DNA from: Deinococcus sp.
GTDB taxonomy: Bacteria; Deinococcota; Deinococci; JACQHA01
Reading direction: 5' to 3'
Length of the DNA stretch: 12,329 nucleotides
Assembly: GCA_016199255.1 (NCBI GenBank)
Contig: JACQHA010000378.1
Coordinates: 1 to 12,329, forward strand
The notes below the pieces were generated by a model that saw nothing but the letters and a program-made list of their open reading frames with translations, searched no databases and was not told where the DNA came from. This document shows positions 6,612-12,329 of this stretch, piece after piece. The position numbers and the translations under genes were made by a program. Each line of letters begins with the position of its first letter. Position 1 is the stretch's first letter.

Positions 6612-7003
6612 AAGGGTTCCTCCTCGATACCCACATCTGGTTCTGGTACCTGGTGGGTTCAGAGCGTCTGCCTCGGGGATTGCGAAGGGATATTGATGCG
6701 GCGCAAAGTGGGTGTTGGTTGTCGCCGATTTCCGTCTGGGAACTGGGTATGCTGACCAGGCGCGGGAGAATTCGCCTGAATAGCCCTTTCCGGGATTGGG
6801 TGTCGGCAGCGCACGAACGATTCCCGGTGAGGGAGGCGCCGTTGAATCTGGAGGTGGCTGTGACCAGCCTGGAGATCAGACTACCGCACCGGGATCCCGC
6901 TGATCATTTCTTGGCCGCGACCGCATTGGTGTTCGAGCTTACTTTAATGACCATCGATCGACACCTCACGCAGGTCAAAGGACTTTCTACGCGGTCGGTG
7001 TGA
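6605..7003 (+). CDS. vapC: VapC-type PIN-domain toxin (module 1)
   Basis: A 132-residue PIN-domain ribonuclease starting at GTG 6605, overlapping the antitoxin stop by 7 bases with GGGAAG just upstream. A TTG at 6593 would add four residues and is less likely. The acidic metal site is complete: Asp8 in FLLDTH, Glu46 in SVWELG, Asp97/Asp100 in HRDPADHFLAATA, and Asp118 in MTIDRH. Such toxins cut tRNA, rRNA or mRNA when freed from the antitoxin. The sequence is divergent from the second VapC downstream; both share LLDTH, SxxxVWEL and the DP.D motif but little else, so this is not a recent tandem duplication. The gene ends 87 bases before the second module begins. Confidence 0.91.
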   Translation: MLKGFLLDTHIWFWYLVGSERLPRGLRRDIDAAQSGCWLSPISVWELGMLTRRGRIRLNSPFRDWVSAAHERFPVREAPLNLEVAVTSLEIRLPHRDPADHFLAATALVFELTLMTIDRHLTQVKGLSTRSV

Positions 7004-7039
7004 GGAGACATGTGGTTTCCAGGTGAGGTCATCTAGACA

Positions 7040-7068
7040 TTGACAGAGCAATAGACTAGACTTAGCTA
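7040..7068 (+). promoter_or_regulatory. candidate promoter of Phd/VapC module 2
   Basis: A perfect TTGACA (7040-7045) lies 17 bases before TAGCTA (7063-7068). The -35 is ideal and the -10 is poor (two of six matches), so the assignment is weak. It would give a start near 7075, just ahead of the Shine-Dalgarno at 7077-7085. Confidence 0.3.
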
Positions 7069-7073
7069 AGTCT
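7058..7073. promoter_or_regulatory. 16-bp perfect palindrome, candidate operator of module 2
   Basis: AGACTTAGCTAAGTCT reads the same on both strands across all 16 bases and does not extend further. It sits between the TTGACA box and the Shine-Dalgarno of the second antitoxin, where its autorepressor would be expected to bind. It could also fold as a hairpin in RNA, but without a loop or U-run it is not a good terminator for module 1. Confidence 0.55.
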
Positions 7074-7076
7074 CTT

Positions 7077-7085
7077 AAGGGGGTG
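7077..7085 (+). promoter_or_regulatory. strong Shine-Dalgarno deciding the ATA start of antitoxin 2
   Basis: AAGGGGGTG differs from the ideal AAGGAGGTG at one base and stands five bases before the ATA at 7091-7093. No ATG, GTG or TTG is available in the reading frame between the upstream in-frame stop (TAA 7076-7078) and the conserved antitoxin core. Confidence 0.65.
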
Positions 7086-7090
7086 GCCTT

Positions 7091-7327
7091 ATAGAGGTTA
7101 TTAACGTCCATTACGCCAAGACCCATCTCTCCCGGCTCCTCGACCGCGTAGCTGGGGGAGAGCAAATTGTCATTGCCAGGAATGGGAAGCCAGTGGCGAA
7201 GCTGGTCCCAGTCGTGGCCGAGGCACGGCGGCCGGGTCGCCTTCAGGGACGTATTCAGGTAGGCCCTGACTTTGATGCGCCACTGCCAGATAGAATCGCT
7301 GCCGCGTTTCGCGGCGAGACCAAGTGA
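7091..7327 (+). CDS. Phd/VapB-type antitoxin with apparent ATA start (module 2)
   Basis: The frame at 7091-7327 encodes 78 residues that are a textbook Phd-type antitoxin. It begins EVINVHYAKTHLSRLLDRV, continues with the hairpin QIVIARNGKPVAKLVP, and ends with a toxin-binding tail containing PDFDAPLPDRIAAAF. The gene stops with TGA at 7325-7327, overlapping the GTG of vapC by 4 bases (GTGA), as expected for a coupled antitoxin-toxin pair. It has no ATG, GTG or TTG start: the codon in the correct place, five bases after a near-perfect Shine-Dalgarno, is ATA (7091-7093). The next possibility, ATT at 7100, is too far from the Shine-Dalgarno and would clip the fold; the first GTG in frame is deep inside the domain. 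Either ATA is used as a weak start or the start has mutated and the antitoxin is poorly made. Automated callers would skip this gene. Confidence 0.83.
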   Translation: MEVINVHYAKTHLSRLLDRVAGGEQIVIARNGKPVAKLVPVVAEARRPGRLQGRIQVGPDFDAPLPDRIAAAFRGETK

Positions 7328-7704
7328 GGCTCCTGCTCGATACCCATGTCTTTCTCTGGTGGCTGGCGGATGATCGCCGGCTGGGTCAGGCCTCCCGGAA
7401 GGCTATTGCTGACGCCAAATCGCTAGTTCATGTCAGTGCTGTGACTGTCTGGGAATTAGCCATAAAGGCCAGCCTTGGCAGGATAGACCTTGGTGGCGCT
7501 GACTTGGCCAATGAGATTCCAGCCAACGGTTTTATCGAACTCCCGATTGTGGCACAGCACGCGCTCGTTGCTGGCAGCCTTCCCCGCCACCACCATGATC
7601 CCTTCGACCGCATGCTGATTGCCCAGGCGCAGGTCGAGGGACTGCAGGTAGTGACCCACGACAAGGTCTTCCAGAAGTACGGTGTGCCGGTCATGGTGAC
7701 CTGA
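7324..7704 (+). CDS. vapC: VapC-type PIN-domain toxin (module 2)
   Basis: A 126-residue PIN-domain ribonuclease from GTG 7324, overlapping the antitoxin stop by GTGA. All metal-binding acids are present: Asp6 in LLLDTH, Glu44 in TVWELAIK, Asp92/Asp95 in HHHDPFDRMLIAQA, and Asp113 in VVTHD. The ending KYGVPVMV is also typical of this subgroup (PIN_Sll0205-like), whose partners are Phd-type antitoxins ending in DFDAPLP, like the gene just upstream. With an intact toxin, some production of the ATA-started antitoxin is required for viability unless the toxin itself is poorly translated by coupling. Confidence 0.93.
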   Translation: MRLLLDTHVFLWWLADDRRLGQASRKAIADAKSLVHVSAVTVWELAIKASLGRIDLGGADLANEIPANGFIELPIVAQHALVAGSLPRHHHDPFDRMLIAQAQVEGLQVVTHDKVFQKYGVPVMVT

Positions 7705-7816
7705 CAAGGGCTGTGTCTTTGCTGCTGGTATCGCTTCAGCTGGTGGGACAGCGGTCCTAGACGGGACGTACTCTTAGCCGAAGCTGCTGAAGTGGCTCGG
7801 AGGAGGAAATGGGGTA

Positions 7817-8737
7817 ATGTGGGGCTGGTGGCGGGTAGGTGTGCTGCTGAGCCTAGGATGCCTTGGCTCGGCAACTGCCCAGGAGCTGGACTTGGCGCCC
7901 TTCGTGCCCCCTCAGGCGCGCCAGGAGGCGAAGGTGGTCCAGGCTGATTTGACGGGCGACGGCGTGCCTGAAGTGGTGGTGTTTTACGCCGCTGAGCAGC
8001 AGGGCGTGGTGCTGGTGCTTTCTTCCAGTGCGCAAAGAGAGCTTACCCGCACTGAAGTGGACCTAGCCGGCGCCAGTGGCTTCGACTTGGCGCCACGGGA
8101 CTTTGACGGCGATGGGGCAGTAGAACTGGTGGTCACCGGGCTGTTTGGCGATGGGCACGTCACCAGCTATGCCTTCTGGCGCTGGGACAGTGGGCAGCTG
8201 GTGGCGATTCCAGTGCTGGACGAAGGTGCCAACGAGGTGCTGGTGGACAGTGTAGCTACTGCCGGAGGACCGGTGGTGAGCTTTCAGGACCTGAGTGGTG
8301 ATGGCGCTCAGGACCTGGTGATTGACTCGCTACGGGTTTCGGGCGAGGTGGTGGTGCAGATCCAGGATGTGTACCGCTTCAGCCGGGATGGGTTTCTCTT
8401 CCAGCCCGAGCTGGGGCTGGTCACCACCAATGACTTACCGATTGTCCTAGAGCTAGCTGGTATCTGGCAGCCCCATGAGGGTGGTCCAGAGCTGGTTATT
8501 GGCGTCCTTCCCGACCTTACTGGCTATGACCTGGGGTTGGCTGGTTTCGCTGTATCAGTAGTCAGTGGTACCACCACACTAGTGCCTGGCCAGGGCCGCC
8601 TTACCCAGCTCAGGCTGTCTGATCCGGCTGGCCAGGAAGGGGTGCTGGCTTACGACACCGCTGCCCCGAAATTGCTGCAGATCAGCGGCTTTGGGGACCA
8701 GCGCGATGGCACGTACCAGCGCGTGCCTAGCAAGTGA
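7817..8737 (+). CDS. exported VCBS/FG-GAP repeat protein
   Basis: A 306-residue exported protein of unknown function. The N-terminus WGWWRVGVLLSLGCLGSATA is a signal peptide with a plausible cleavage after Ala21 (ATA|QE). Three calcium-binding D-x-x/D-G-D-G loops typical of VCBS/FG-GAP beta-propeller blades are visible: DLTGDG (44-49), DFDGDG (95-100) and DLSGDG (158-163), each followed by a hydrophobic strand (VPEVVVF, AVELVVT, AQDLVID). The second half lacks clear DxDxDG loops, and the protein is short for a full seven-blade propeller. The ATG is preceded by GGAGGAGGAAATGGGG. It ends 9 bases before the beta-helix gene, with which it probably forms an operon. Family membership is supported, the role (surface binding, envelope or polysaccharide) is not known. 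Confidence 0.82.
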   Translation: MWGWWRVGVLLSLGCLGSATAQELDLAPFVPPQARQEAKVVQADLTGDGVPEVVVFYAAEQQGVVLVLSSSAQRELTRTEVDLAGASGFDLAPRDFDGDGAVELVVTGLFGDGHVTSYAFWRWDSGQLVAIPVLDEGANEVLVDSVATAGGPVVSFQDLSGDGAQDLVIDSLRVSGEVVVQIQDVYRFSRDGFLFQPELGLVTTNDLPIVLELAGIWQPHEGGPELVIGVLPDLTGYDLGLAGFAVSVVSGTTTLVPGQGRLTQLRLSDPAGQEGVLAYDTAAPKLLQISGFGDQRDGTYQRVPSK

Positions 8738-8746
8738 TGGGAGCAT

Positions 8747-9838
8747 ATGACCTCTGGGATTTCACTACACAGACCATGCCGGTTGCCGCGAGTCACCGGG
8801 ATCCTCCTGGTGGTGTTCTTGGCCCAGGTAGGTTGCTGGGGAGGCCAAGGGATCGGCTCCGACGGCGCTGATGCCGCGAACTACTACGTGTCAGTCCAGG
8901 GGAATGATAATGCCGATGGACAGACACCCGAAACCGCCTTCCGGACCATCGGGCGCGCCCTGGAGCGGGTCCAGCCGGGAGGGACGGTCTTAATTCTTCC
9001 TGGCACCTACTACGAGACCGGATACCTGGAAGGACAGGGCAACCCGGAGGCTCCGCTCACCATACGAGGCCACGGGGGAACTCCCAAGCTCGATGGCCAG
9101 AACACCAGAGACGCTGCGTTCTGGATCATTGAGTCCGCCAGTATTGTCCTGGAAGACCTGGAAATCACAGGCTATACTGACGCCGGTATTGTGGTGAGTC
9201 TCAGTTCCCGCATCACGCTGCGGCGCCTGACTGTGCACCACAATGGTAGCCAGCCAGAGACAGACTGGGCTGAGGGCTATGGTATCCATGTTGACGAGTC
9301 GCGCCATGTGGCCATTGAGGCGAACCAGGTATTTGCCAACGGCCCTCGCTCCCGCTTGCCAGGGAGGCTGGGGACGGGCATTAACACCTTCCGGCTACAG
9401 GATGCAGTCATCAGCAACAACCAGGTAGTTGAGAACATCGGTGGTGGCATTTTGGTCGAGGATGGTGTTGATGTCCTGGTCCAGGGTAACGAGATCCGCC
9501 TAAATGACCTGGATGCCTCAGCCGATGGCTGGTGGGACGGTGGAATCTGGCTCGATGGTGGTCAACGGATCGCTGTCCGGGACAATACCATCGAGATGAA
9601 TGCTGGGCCTGGCATTGAGGTCAGCGACGAGGACCACCAACAGCCCTATGGCTATGTGCTGGAGAATAACATAAGCACGGGGAACTACTACGGGATCTAC
9701 ATCTGGAACTTTGGGACTACAGGGTTTCCTCCTGAAAACATCCTACGGCTGGTCAATAACCAGATCTCAGGGAATGCCTGGCGGGACGTGTGGATCGTCC
9801 CGTGGAACTGCCCTCCACCTGATCCCTGCGGGGGGTAG
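8747..9838 (+). CDS. exported right-handed beta-helix protein (DUF1565/PbH1)
   Basis: A 363-residue protein. A signal-like segment (GILLVVFLAQVGC, to Cys30) could be a lipoprotein leader, but the residue at -3 is Gln, which is not a standard lipobox. After it comes the DUF1565 opening, NYYVSVQGNDNADGQTPETAFRTI... with GGTVLILPGTY at about residues 77-88. The rest is a ladder of parallel beta-helix rungs rich in N and G: ITGYTDAGIVV, ITLRRLTVHHNG, ISNNQVVENIGGGI, LVQGNEIRLND, VRDNTIEMNAGPGI, LENNISTGNYYGIYI. Such folds occur in pectate- and alginate-type lyases, epimerases and surface proteins. I cannot see a diagnostic catalytic set, so no enzyme activity is claimed. It ends in NCPPPDPCGG, where two cysteines could form a disulfide. 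The Shine-Dalgarno GGGAG lies three bases before the ATG. Confidence 0.88.
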   Translation: MTSGISLHRPCRLPRVTGILLVVFLAQVGCWGGQGIGSDGADAANYYVSVQGNDNADGQTPETAFRTIGRALERVQPGGTVLILPGTYYETGYLEGQGNPEAPLTIRGHGGTPKLDGQNTRDAAFWIIESASIVLEDLEITGYTDAGIVVSLSSRITLRRLTVHHNGSQPETDWAEGYGIHVDESRHVAIEANQVFANGPRSRLPGRLGTGINTFRLQDAVISNNQVVENIGGGILVEDGVDVLVQGNEIRLNDLDASADGWWDGGIWLDGGQRIAVRDNTIEMNAGPGIEVSDEDHQQPYGYVLENNISTGNYYGIYIWNFGTTGFPPENILRLVNNQISGNAWRDVWIVPWNCPPPDPCGG

Positions 9839-9880
9839 CGCAGCGGCAGGGGTTTAGAGGCGTCCCGGCGTGGCCGCCAA

Positions 9881-10252
9881 TTAGTCCTGGGTTTCCGGAT
9901 ACCCGGCCTCGCGCCAGGCGCGGATGCCCCCAGCCATGGAGAACACCCTCTGGAAGCCCATTTTCTGCAAGTTGTCGGCGGATAGCGCCGAGCGGTAGCC
10001 GCCGCCGCAGTAGAGGATGATCTCCGTCTTCCGGTCGGGGACGGTCTTGTCAATATCCCGTTCTAGAATGCCCCGCCCCAGGTGCAGGGCTCCAGCAGCG
10101 TGGCCCTGGTCCCACTCGTGGTCCTCGCGAATATCAATGAAATAGAACGGTTTACTTTGCTGCTGTCGCGCTCGCACCTCCTGGATGCTCATTTCGCGGA
10201 TACGGCTCTTGGCGTCATCTACCAGTTTGAGAAAGGCTTCAGAGTGTTTCAT
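9881..10252 (-). CDS. rhodanese-like sulfurtransferase
   Basis: A 123-residue single rhodanese domain with a short helical N-terminal extension. Its signature segments are FYFIDIREDHEWDQGHAAGALHLGRG (about residues 36-61) and the active-site loop YCGGGYRSA, with catalytic Cys82 and a complete CxGGxR-type six-residue loop. The C-terminal GGIRAWREAGYP is also standard. The enzyme carries sulfane sulfur as a Cys persulfide and passes it to acceptors such as thiols or sulfur carriers. It is the last gene of the molybdenum hydroxylase operon: its ATG overlaps the stop of the [2Fe-2S] subunit by 4 bases (ATGA). That coupling suggests a role in sulfur supply to the cofactor (the Mo=S group or an Fe-S cluster), which is inference. 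It is cytoplasmic, with no signal peptide. Confidence 0.92.
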   Translation of the reverse strand: MKHSEAFLKLVDDAKSRIREMSIQEVRARQQQSKPFYFIDIREDHEWDQGHAAGALHLGRGILERDIDKTVPDRKTEIILYCGGGYRSALSADNLQKMGFQRVFSMAGGIRAWREAGYPETQD

Positions 10253-10737
10253 AGCGTGGTCAGCCTCAGTTCGCCGCGCATGCGCTGGGCGGCCAGTTCA
10301 ATGGCATCTACGATCTGCACGTAGCCGGTGCAGCGGCAGTGGTTGGTAGAGATGCCCCGCCGGATCTCCTCGCGGCTGGGGGTGGGGTTCTTATCAATGA
10401 TGTACTTGGCGGCCATAATCAGCCCGGGAATGCAGAAGCCGCACTGCACCGCGCCACAGTCGATGAATGCCTGCTGGATAGGGTGGAGGTTCTCTGGGGT
10501 GCCCAGCCCCTCCACGGTGAGCACTGACTTGCCGGCGGCGCGGGTAGCTTCCAGCATGCAGGAGCGGGTCACCTTGTTGTCTAAGAGCACGGTGCAGCTG
10601 CCGCATAGGCCAATGGTGCAGCCCTCTTTGACGCCGGTGAGGCGGAACTGGTCGCGCAGCACCTGCATCAGGGTGGTGTCTTCTTCAACGGTAGCCAGGC
10701 AGGGCTTGCCGTTAATAGTGAGCTGGATGGTGTTCAC
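10249..10737 (-). CDS. [2Fe-2S] subunit of a molybdenum hydroxylase (XdhC/CoxS/HcrC type)
   Basis: A 162-residue electron-transfer subunit from GTG 10735-10737, chosen because GAGGAG lies five bases upstream and the protein then begins with the family's NTIQLTINGKP. Longer starts to 10836 would add residues encoded inside the large-subunit gene. The N-terminal plant-ferredoxin-like domain has Cys40, Cys45, Cys48 and Cys60 (EGCTIGLCGSCTV...SC). The C-terminal helical domain carries the second cluster with Cys99, Cys102, Cys134 and Cys136 (QCGFCIPG, NHCRCTGY). It passes electrons from the molybdenum centre to an FAD subunit or another acceptor. The GTG overlaps the large subunit's TGA by 4 bases (GTGA), and the TGA overlaps the rhodanese ATG likewise. 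No FAD (CoxM-type) subunit is visible here; it may lie upstream outside the window. Confidence 0.94.
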   Translation of the reverse strand: MNTIQLTINGKPCLATVEEDTTLMQVLRDQFRLTGVKEGCTIGLCGSCTVLLDNKVTRSCMLEATRAAGKSVLTVEGLGTPENLHPIQQAFIDCGAVQCGFCIPGLIMAAKYIIDKNPTPSREEIRRGISTNHCRCTGYVQIVDAIELAAQRMRGELRLTTL

Positions 10738-12329
10738 TTTTTCTCCTCGGAGCGGATCAGCGCCAGCACCCGCTCTGGGGTAGCAGGCATGGTGTAAAGG
10801 TGCTTGCCCCCCAGGGCGTGGGCAATAGCGTTGCACACCGCCGGGGCGGGGATCTCGTTGGTGGGCTCACCAATGCACTTGGCGCCATAGGGGCCGCTGG
10901 GATCGTAGTTCTCGACAATAATGGGCACGATCTCCGGAGTATCTTTCGCCGGCAGGAGCTTGTAGCTGTCGAAGTTGAGGGTCTTGATCACCCCGTTCTC
11001 CACTACGCAGTCCTCGGTGAGGGCATAACCCAGGCCCATGTGCACTCCGCCGATAATCTGGCCCTCCACTAGCTGGGGGTTGATGGCCTTGCCCACGTCG
11101 TGGGCAGCGTAGAAGTTGGTGCACTTTACTTTGCCCGTCTGGGTGTCCACCTCCACCTCGGCAATGTGGCAGGCATAGACATAGGTGAAATAGGCCTTGC
11201 CGTGGCCGATCCCCACGCTGTCCTCGTGCCAGCTCACTTCCGGGCCACGGTGCCAGCCAAAAGAGTAAGTGGGCACCGCATTTCGCCAGCACTTCGCCAC
11301 TGCCTCCCGGAAGGAGATGGACTTGGCCCGGGGGTTCTTGGCCCAGTAGATCCGGCTGTCTTTGGACTCTAGCTCAGAGGGATCCACCCCCCATTCCTGA
11401 GCGATGACGCCGTGGATGGTCTTGCGAAGCTGCTCCGCCGCTTTCTTCATGGCGCCGCCGCCGATGGTAGTAGAGCGCGAGGCTACAGTCTTGCCCATGT
11501 CGGGCATAATGCTGGTGTCGGCCGGGGCCATGCGAATAGACCGGGGATCAATGCCCAGTTCCTCGGCGGCAATCTGGATGAAGATGGTGCGGAGGCCCTG
11601 GCCGTTTTCGGCTAGTGGACTGGTGATGGTGACGCTGCCGTCGGGCTGGGCATAGACAATGGCTCCGGTAGCGTCCACCCCTTCGCCGCCCAGGGCCACC
11701 CCCCGGTAGCTGCAGGCCAGGCCAATGCCCCGCCGGTAGCGGCCGGTATCTTGGCTGTACTCCAGGCGCTTTCTCTGCCAGTCAGCCCGCTGCGCCGTTT
11801 TAGCCATCACCTCTTTGATGCTCACATGGTGGTCTTTGAGCACCTGGCCGGTGCAGGTCACCGAGCCGTTCTTGAACCCATTTTTCAGCCGGAACTCCAG
11901 AGGGTCCATGGCAAGGGCTTCGGCGCACAGGTCCATCATCTGCTCAATAGCGAAGTTGGCCTGGGGCGAGCCGAAGCCCCGCATGGAGCTGGTGTAGGGG
12001 TTGTTGGTGTACACCGCTCTGGCGTCGGTGCGCACGTGGGGCACTTCGTAAGGGCCAGTGGACTGCACCAGGGCGCGCCAGATGACGAACATGCTCATGG
12101 CGGCGTAGGCGCCGCCATCGGCCAGAAGGTCAATATCCATGGCCTGCAGCTTGCCGTCCCGGCTGACGCCTACTTTGTACCAGAGCCGGAAAGGATGGCG
12201 CTTGGTGCTTTCCCTGATGGACTCCTCGCGCCGGTAGACAATCTTCACTGCCCGCCCGGTGCGCTGCGCTAGTAAGGCCAGCCGGGCGCTAATGACTGCA
12301 ATGGGCTCGTCCTTGCCGCCGAAGCCGCC
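10734..12329 (-). CDS. molybdopterin-binding large subunit, xanthine dehydrogenase family (5' end outside window)
   Basis: 531 residues of the C-terminal part are visible, open to the window edge; the ATG at 12248 is not the start because the frame continues upstream through the Mo-cofactor motif GGFGGKDEP. The product binds molybdopterin cytosine dinucleotide and hydroxylates a substrate carbon with water. Counting from the first codon in view, the RGFGSPQ motif (Arg117, Phe119) and the catalytic Glu488 in CIGEPTN correspond to bovine xanthine oxidase Arg912, Phe914 and Glu1261, as recalled. Arg85 aligns without gaps with the substrate-binding Arg880. The Glu802 position holds Asp7, which argues against simple identity with xanthine dehydrogenase. 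The CoxL active loop AYRCSFRG is absent, so it is not form I CO dehydrogenase. The true substrate is unknown; purines, N-heterocycles or aldehydes are possible. Confidence 0.92.
   Translation of the reverse strand, partial: GGFGGKDEPIAVISARLALLAQRTGRAVKIVYRREESIRESTKRHPFRLWYKVGVSRDGKLQAMDIDLLADGGAYAAMSMFVIWRALVQSTGPYEVPHVRTDARAVYTNNPYTSSMRGFGSPQANFAIEQMMDLCAEALAMDPLEFRLKNGFKNGSVTCTGQVLKDHHVSIKEVMAKTAQRADWQRKRLEYSQDTGRYRRGIGLACSYRGVALGGEGVDATGAIVYAQPDGSVTITSPLAENGQGLRTIFIQIAAEELGIDPRSIRMAPADTSIMPDMGKTVASRSTTIGGGAMKKAAEQLRKTIHGVIAQEWGVDPSELESKDSRIYWAKNPRAKSISFREAVAKCWRNAVPTYSFGWHRGPEVSWHEDSVGIGHGKAYFTYVYACHIAEVEVDTQTGKVKCTNFYAAHDVGKAINPQLVEGQIIGGVHMGLGYALTEDCVVENGVIKTLNFDSYKLLPAKDTPEIVPIIVENYDPSGPYGAKCIGEPTNEIPAPAVCNAIAHALGGKHLYTMPATPERVLALIRSEEKK

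Noticed and set aside
7058..7073. Palindrome as a Rho-independent terminator of the first VapC module
   Set aside because: There is no loop, the stem is A+T-rich and no U-run follows; its position ahead of a Shine-Dalgarno suits an operator better.
6605..7704. The two vapC genes as a recent tandem duplication
   Set aside because: They share only the PIN-domain signature residues; the rest of the proteins, their antitoxins and their operator candidates differ.
10738..10836. Longer start for the [2Fe-2S] subunit adding 33 residues
   Set aside because: The extra residues are encoded inside the 3' end of the large subunit and lack family similarity; GTG 10737 with GAGGAG gives the normal N-terminus.
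12246..12248. Start codon of the Mo hydroxylase large subunit
   Set aside because: The frame stays open to the window edge and upstream codons encode the essential GGFGGK cofactor motif, so the gene is simply cut by the window.

Overview
The window is a gene-dense bacterial chromosome segment. Most genes are about 60% G+C, short intergenic gaps hold Shine-Dalgarno sequences, and many junctions are 4-base stop/start overlaps (ATGA, GTGA). The style of the proteins (zinc-ribbon threonine synthase, the serine acetyltransferase type, D-aminoacylase-family amidohydrolase, xanthine-dehydrogenase-type hydroxylase, Phd/VapC and YgiT/DUF4258 modules) would fit a Chloroflexota or similar soil/sediment/thermal lineage, but that placement is a low-confidence impression. 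There is no rRNA, tRNA, CRISPR array or insertion sequence.

Layout. (1) 1-406 (+): the 3' end of a serine acetyltransferase, converging on (2) a minus-strand pair: threonine synthase (1269-2498), followed with no gap by a DUF2071 gene (521-1268) that is broken by an exact 13-bp tandem duplication. (3) 2556-3106 (-): a DUF4258 toxin / YgiT zinc-finger antitoxin pair. (4) 3239-6175 (-): an N-acyl-D-amino-acid deacylase-family amidohydrolase followed by an APC amino-acid permease, probably one unit that releases and imports amino acids; the permease is clearly lower in G+C. (5) 6372-7704 (+): two consecutive Phd/VapC toxin-antitoxin modules. The antitoxin of the second has no ATG/GTG/TTG start; it appears to start at ATA behind a near-perfect Shine-Dalgarno and would be missed by ordinary gene calling. 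(6) 7817-9838 (+): two exported proteins, one with VCBS/FG-GAP calcium-binding repeats and one a right-handed beta-helix protein. (7) 9881-12329 (-): a molybdenum hydroxylase operon made of a large molybdopterin subunit (its 5' end outside the window), a two-cluster [2Fe-2S] subunit, and a rhodanese, joined by 4-base overlaps.

The features most worth attention are the ATA-started antitoxin, the 13-bp duplication that exactly explains the DUF2071 frameshift, the three toxin-antitoxin modules bracketing the amidohydrolase/permease unit, candidate operators built into promoters in front of the amidohydrolase and both VapC modules (one of which predicts a leaderless transcript), and the coupling of a rhodanese to a molybdenum hydroxylase whose active site differs from xanthine dehydrogenase at one position.
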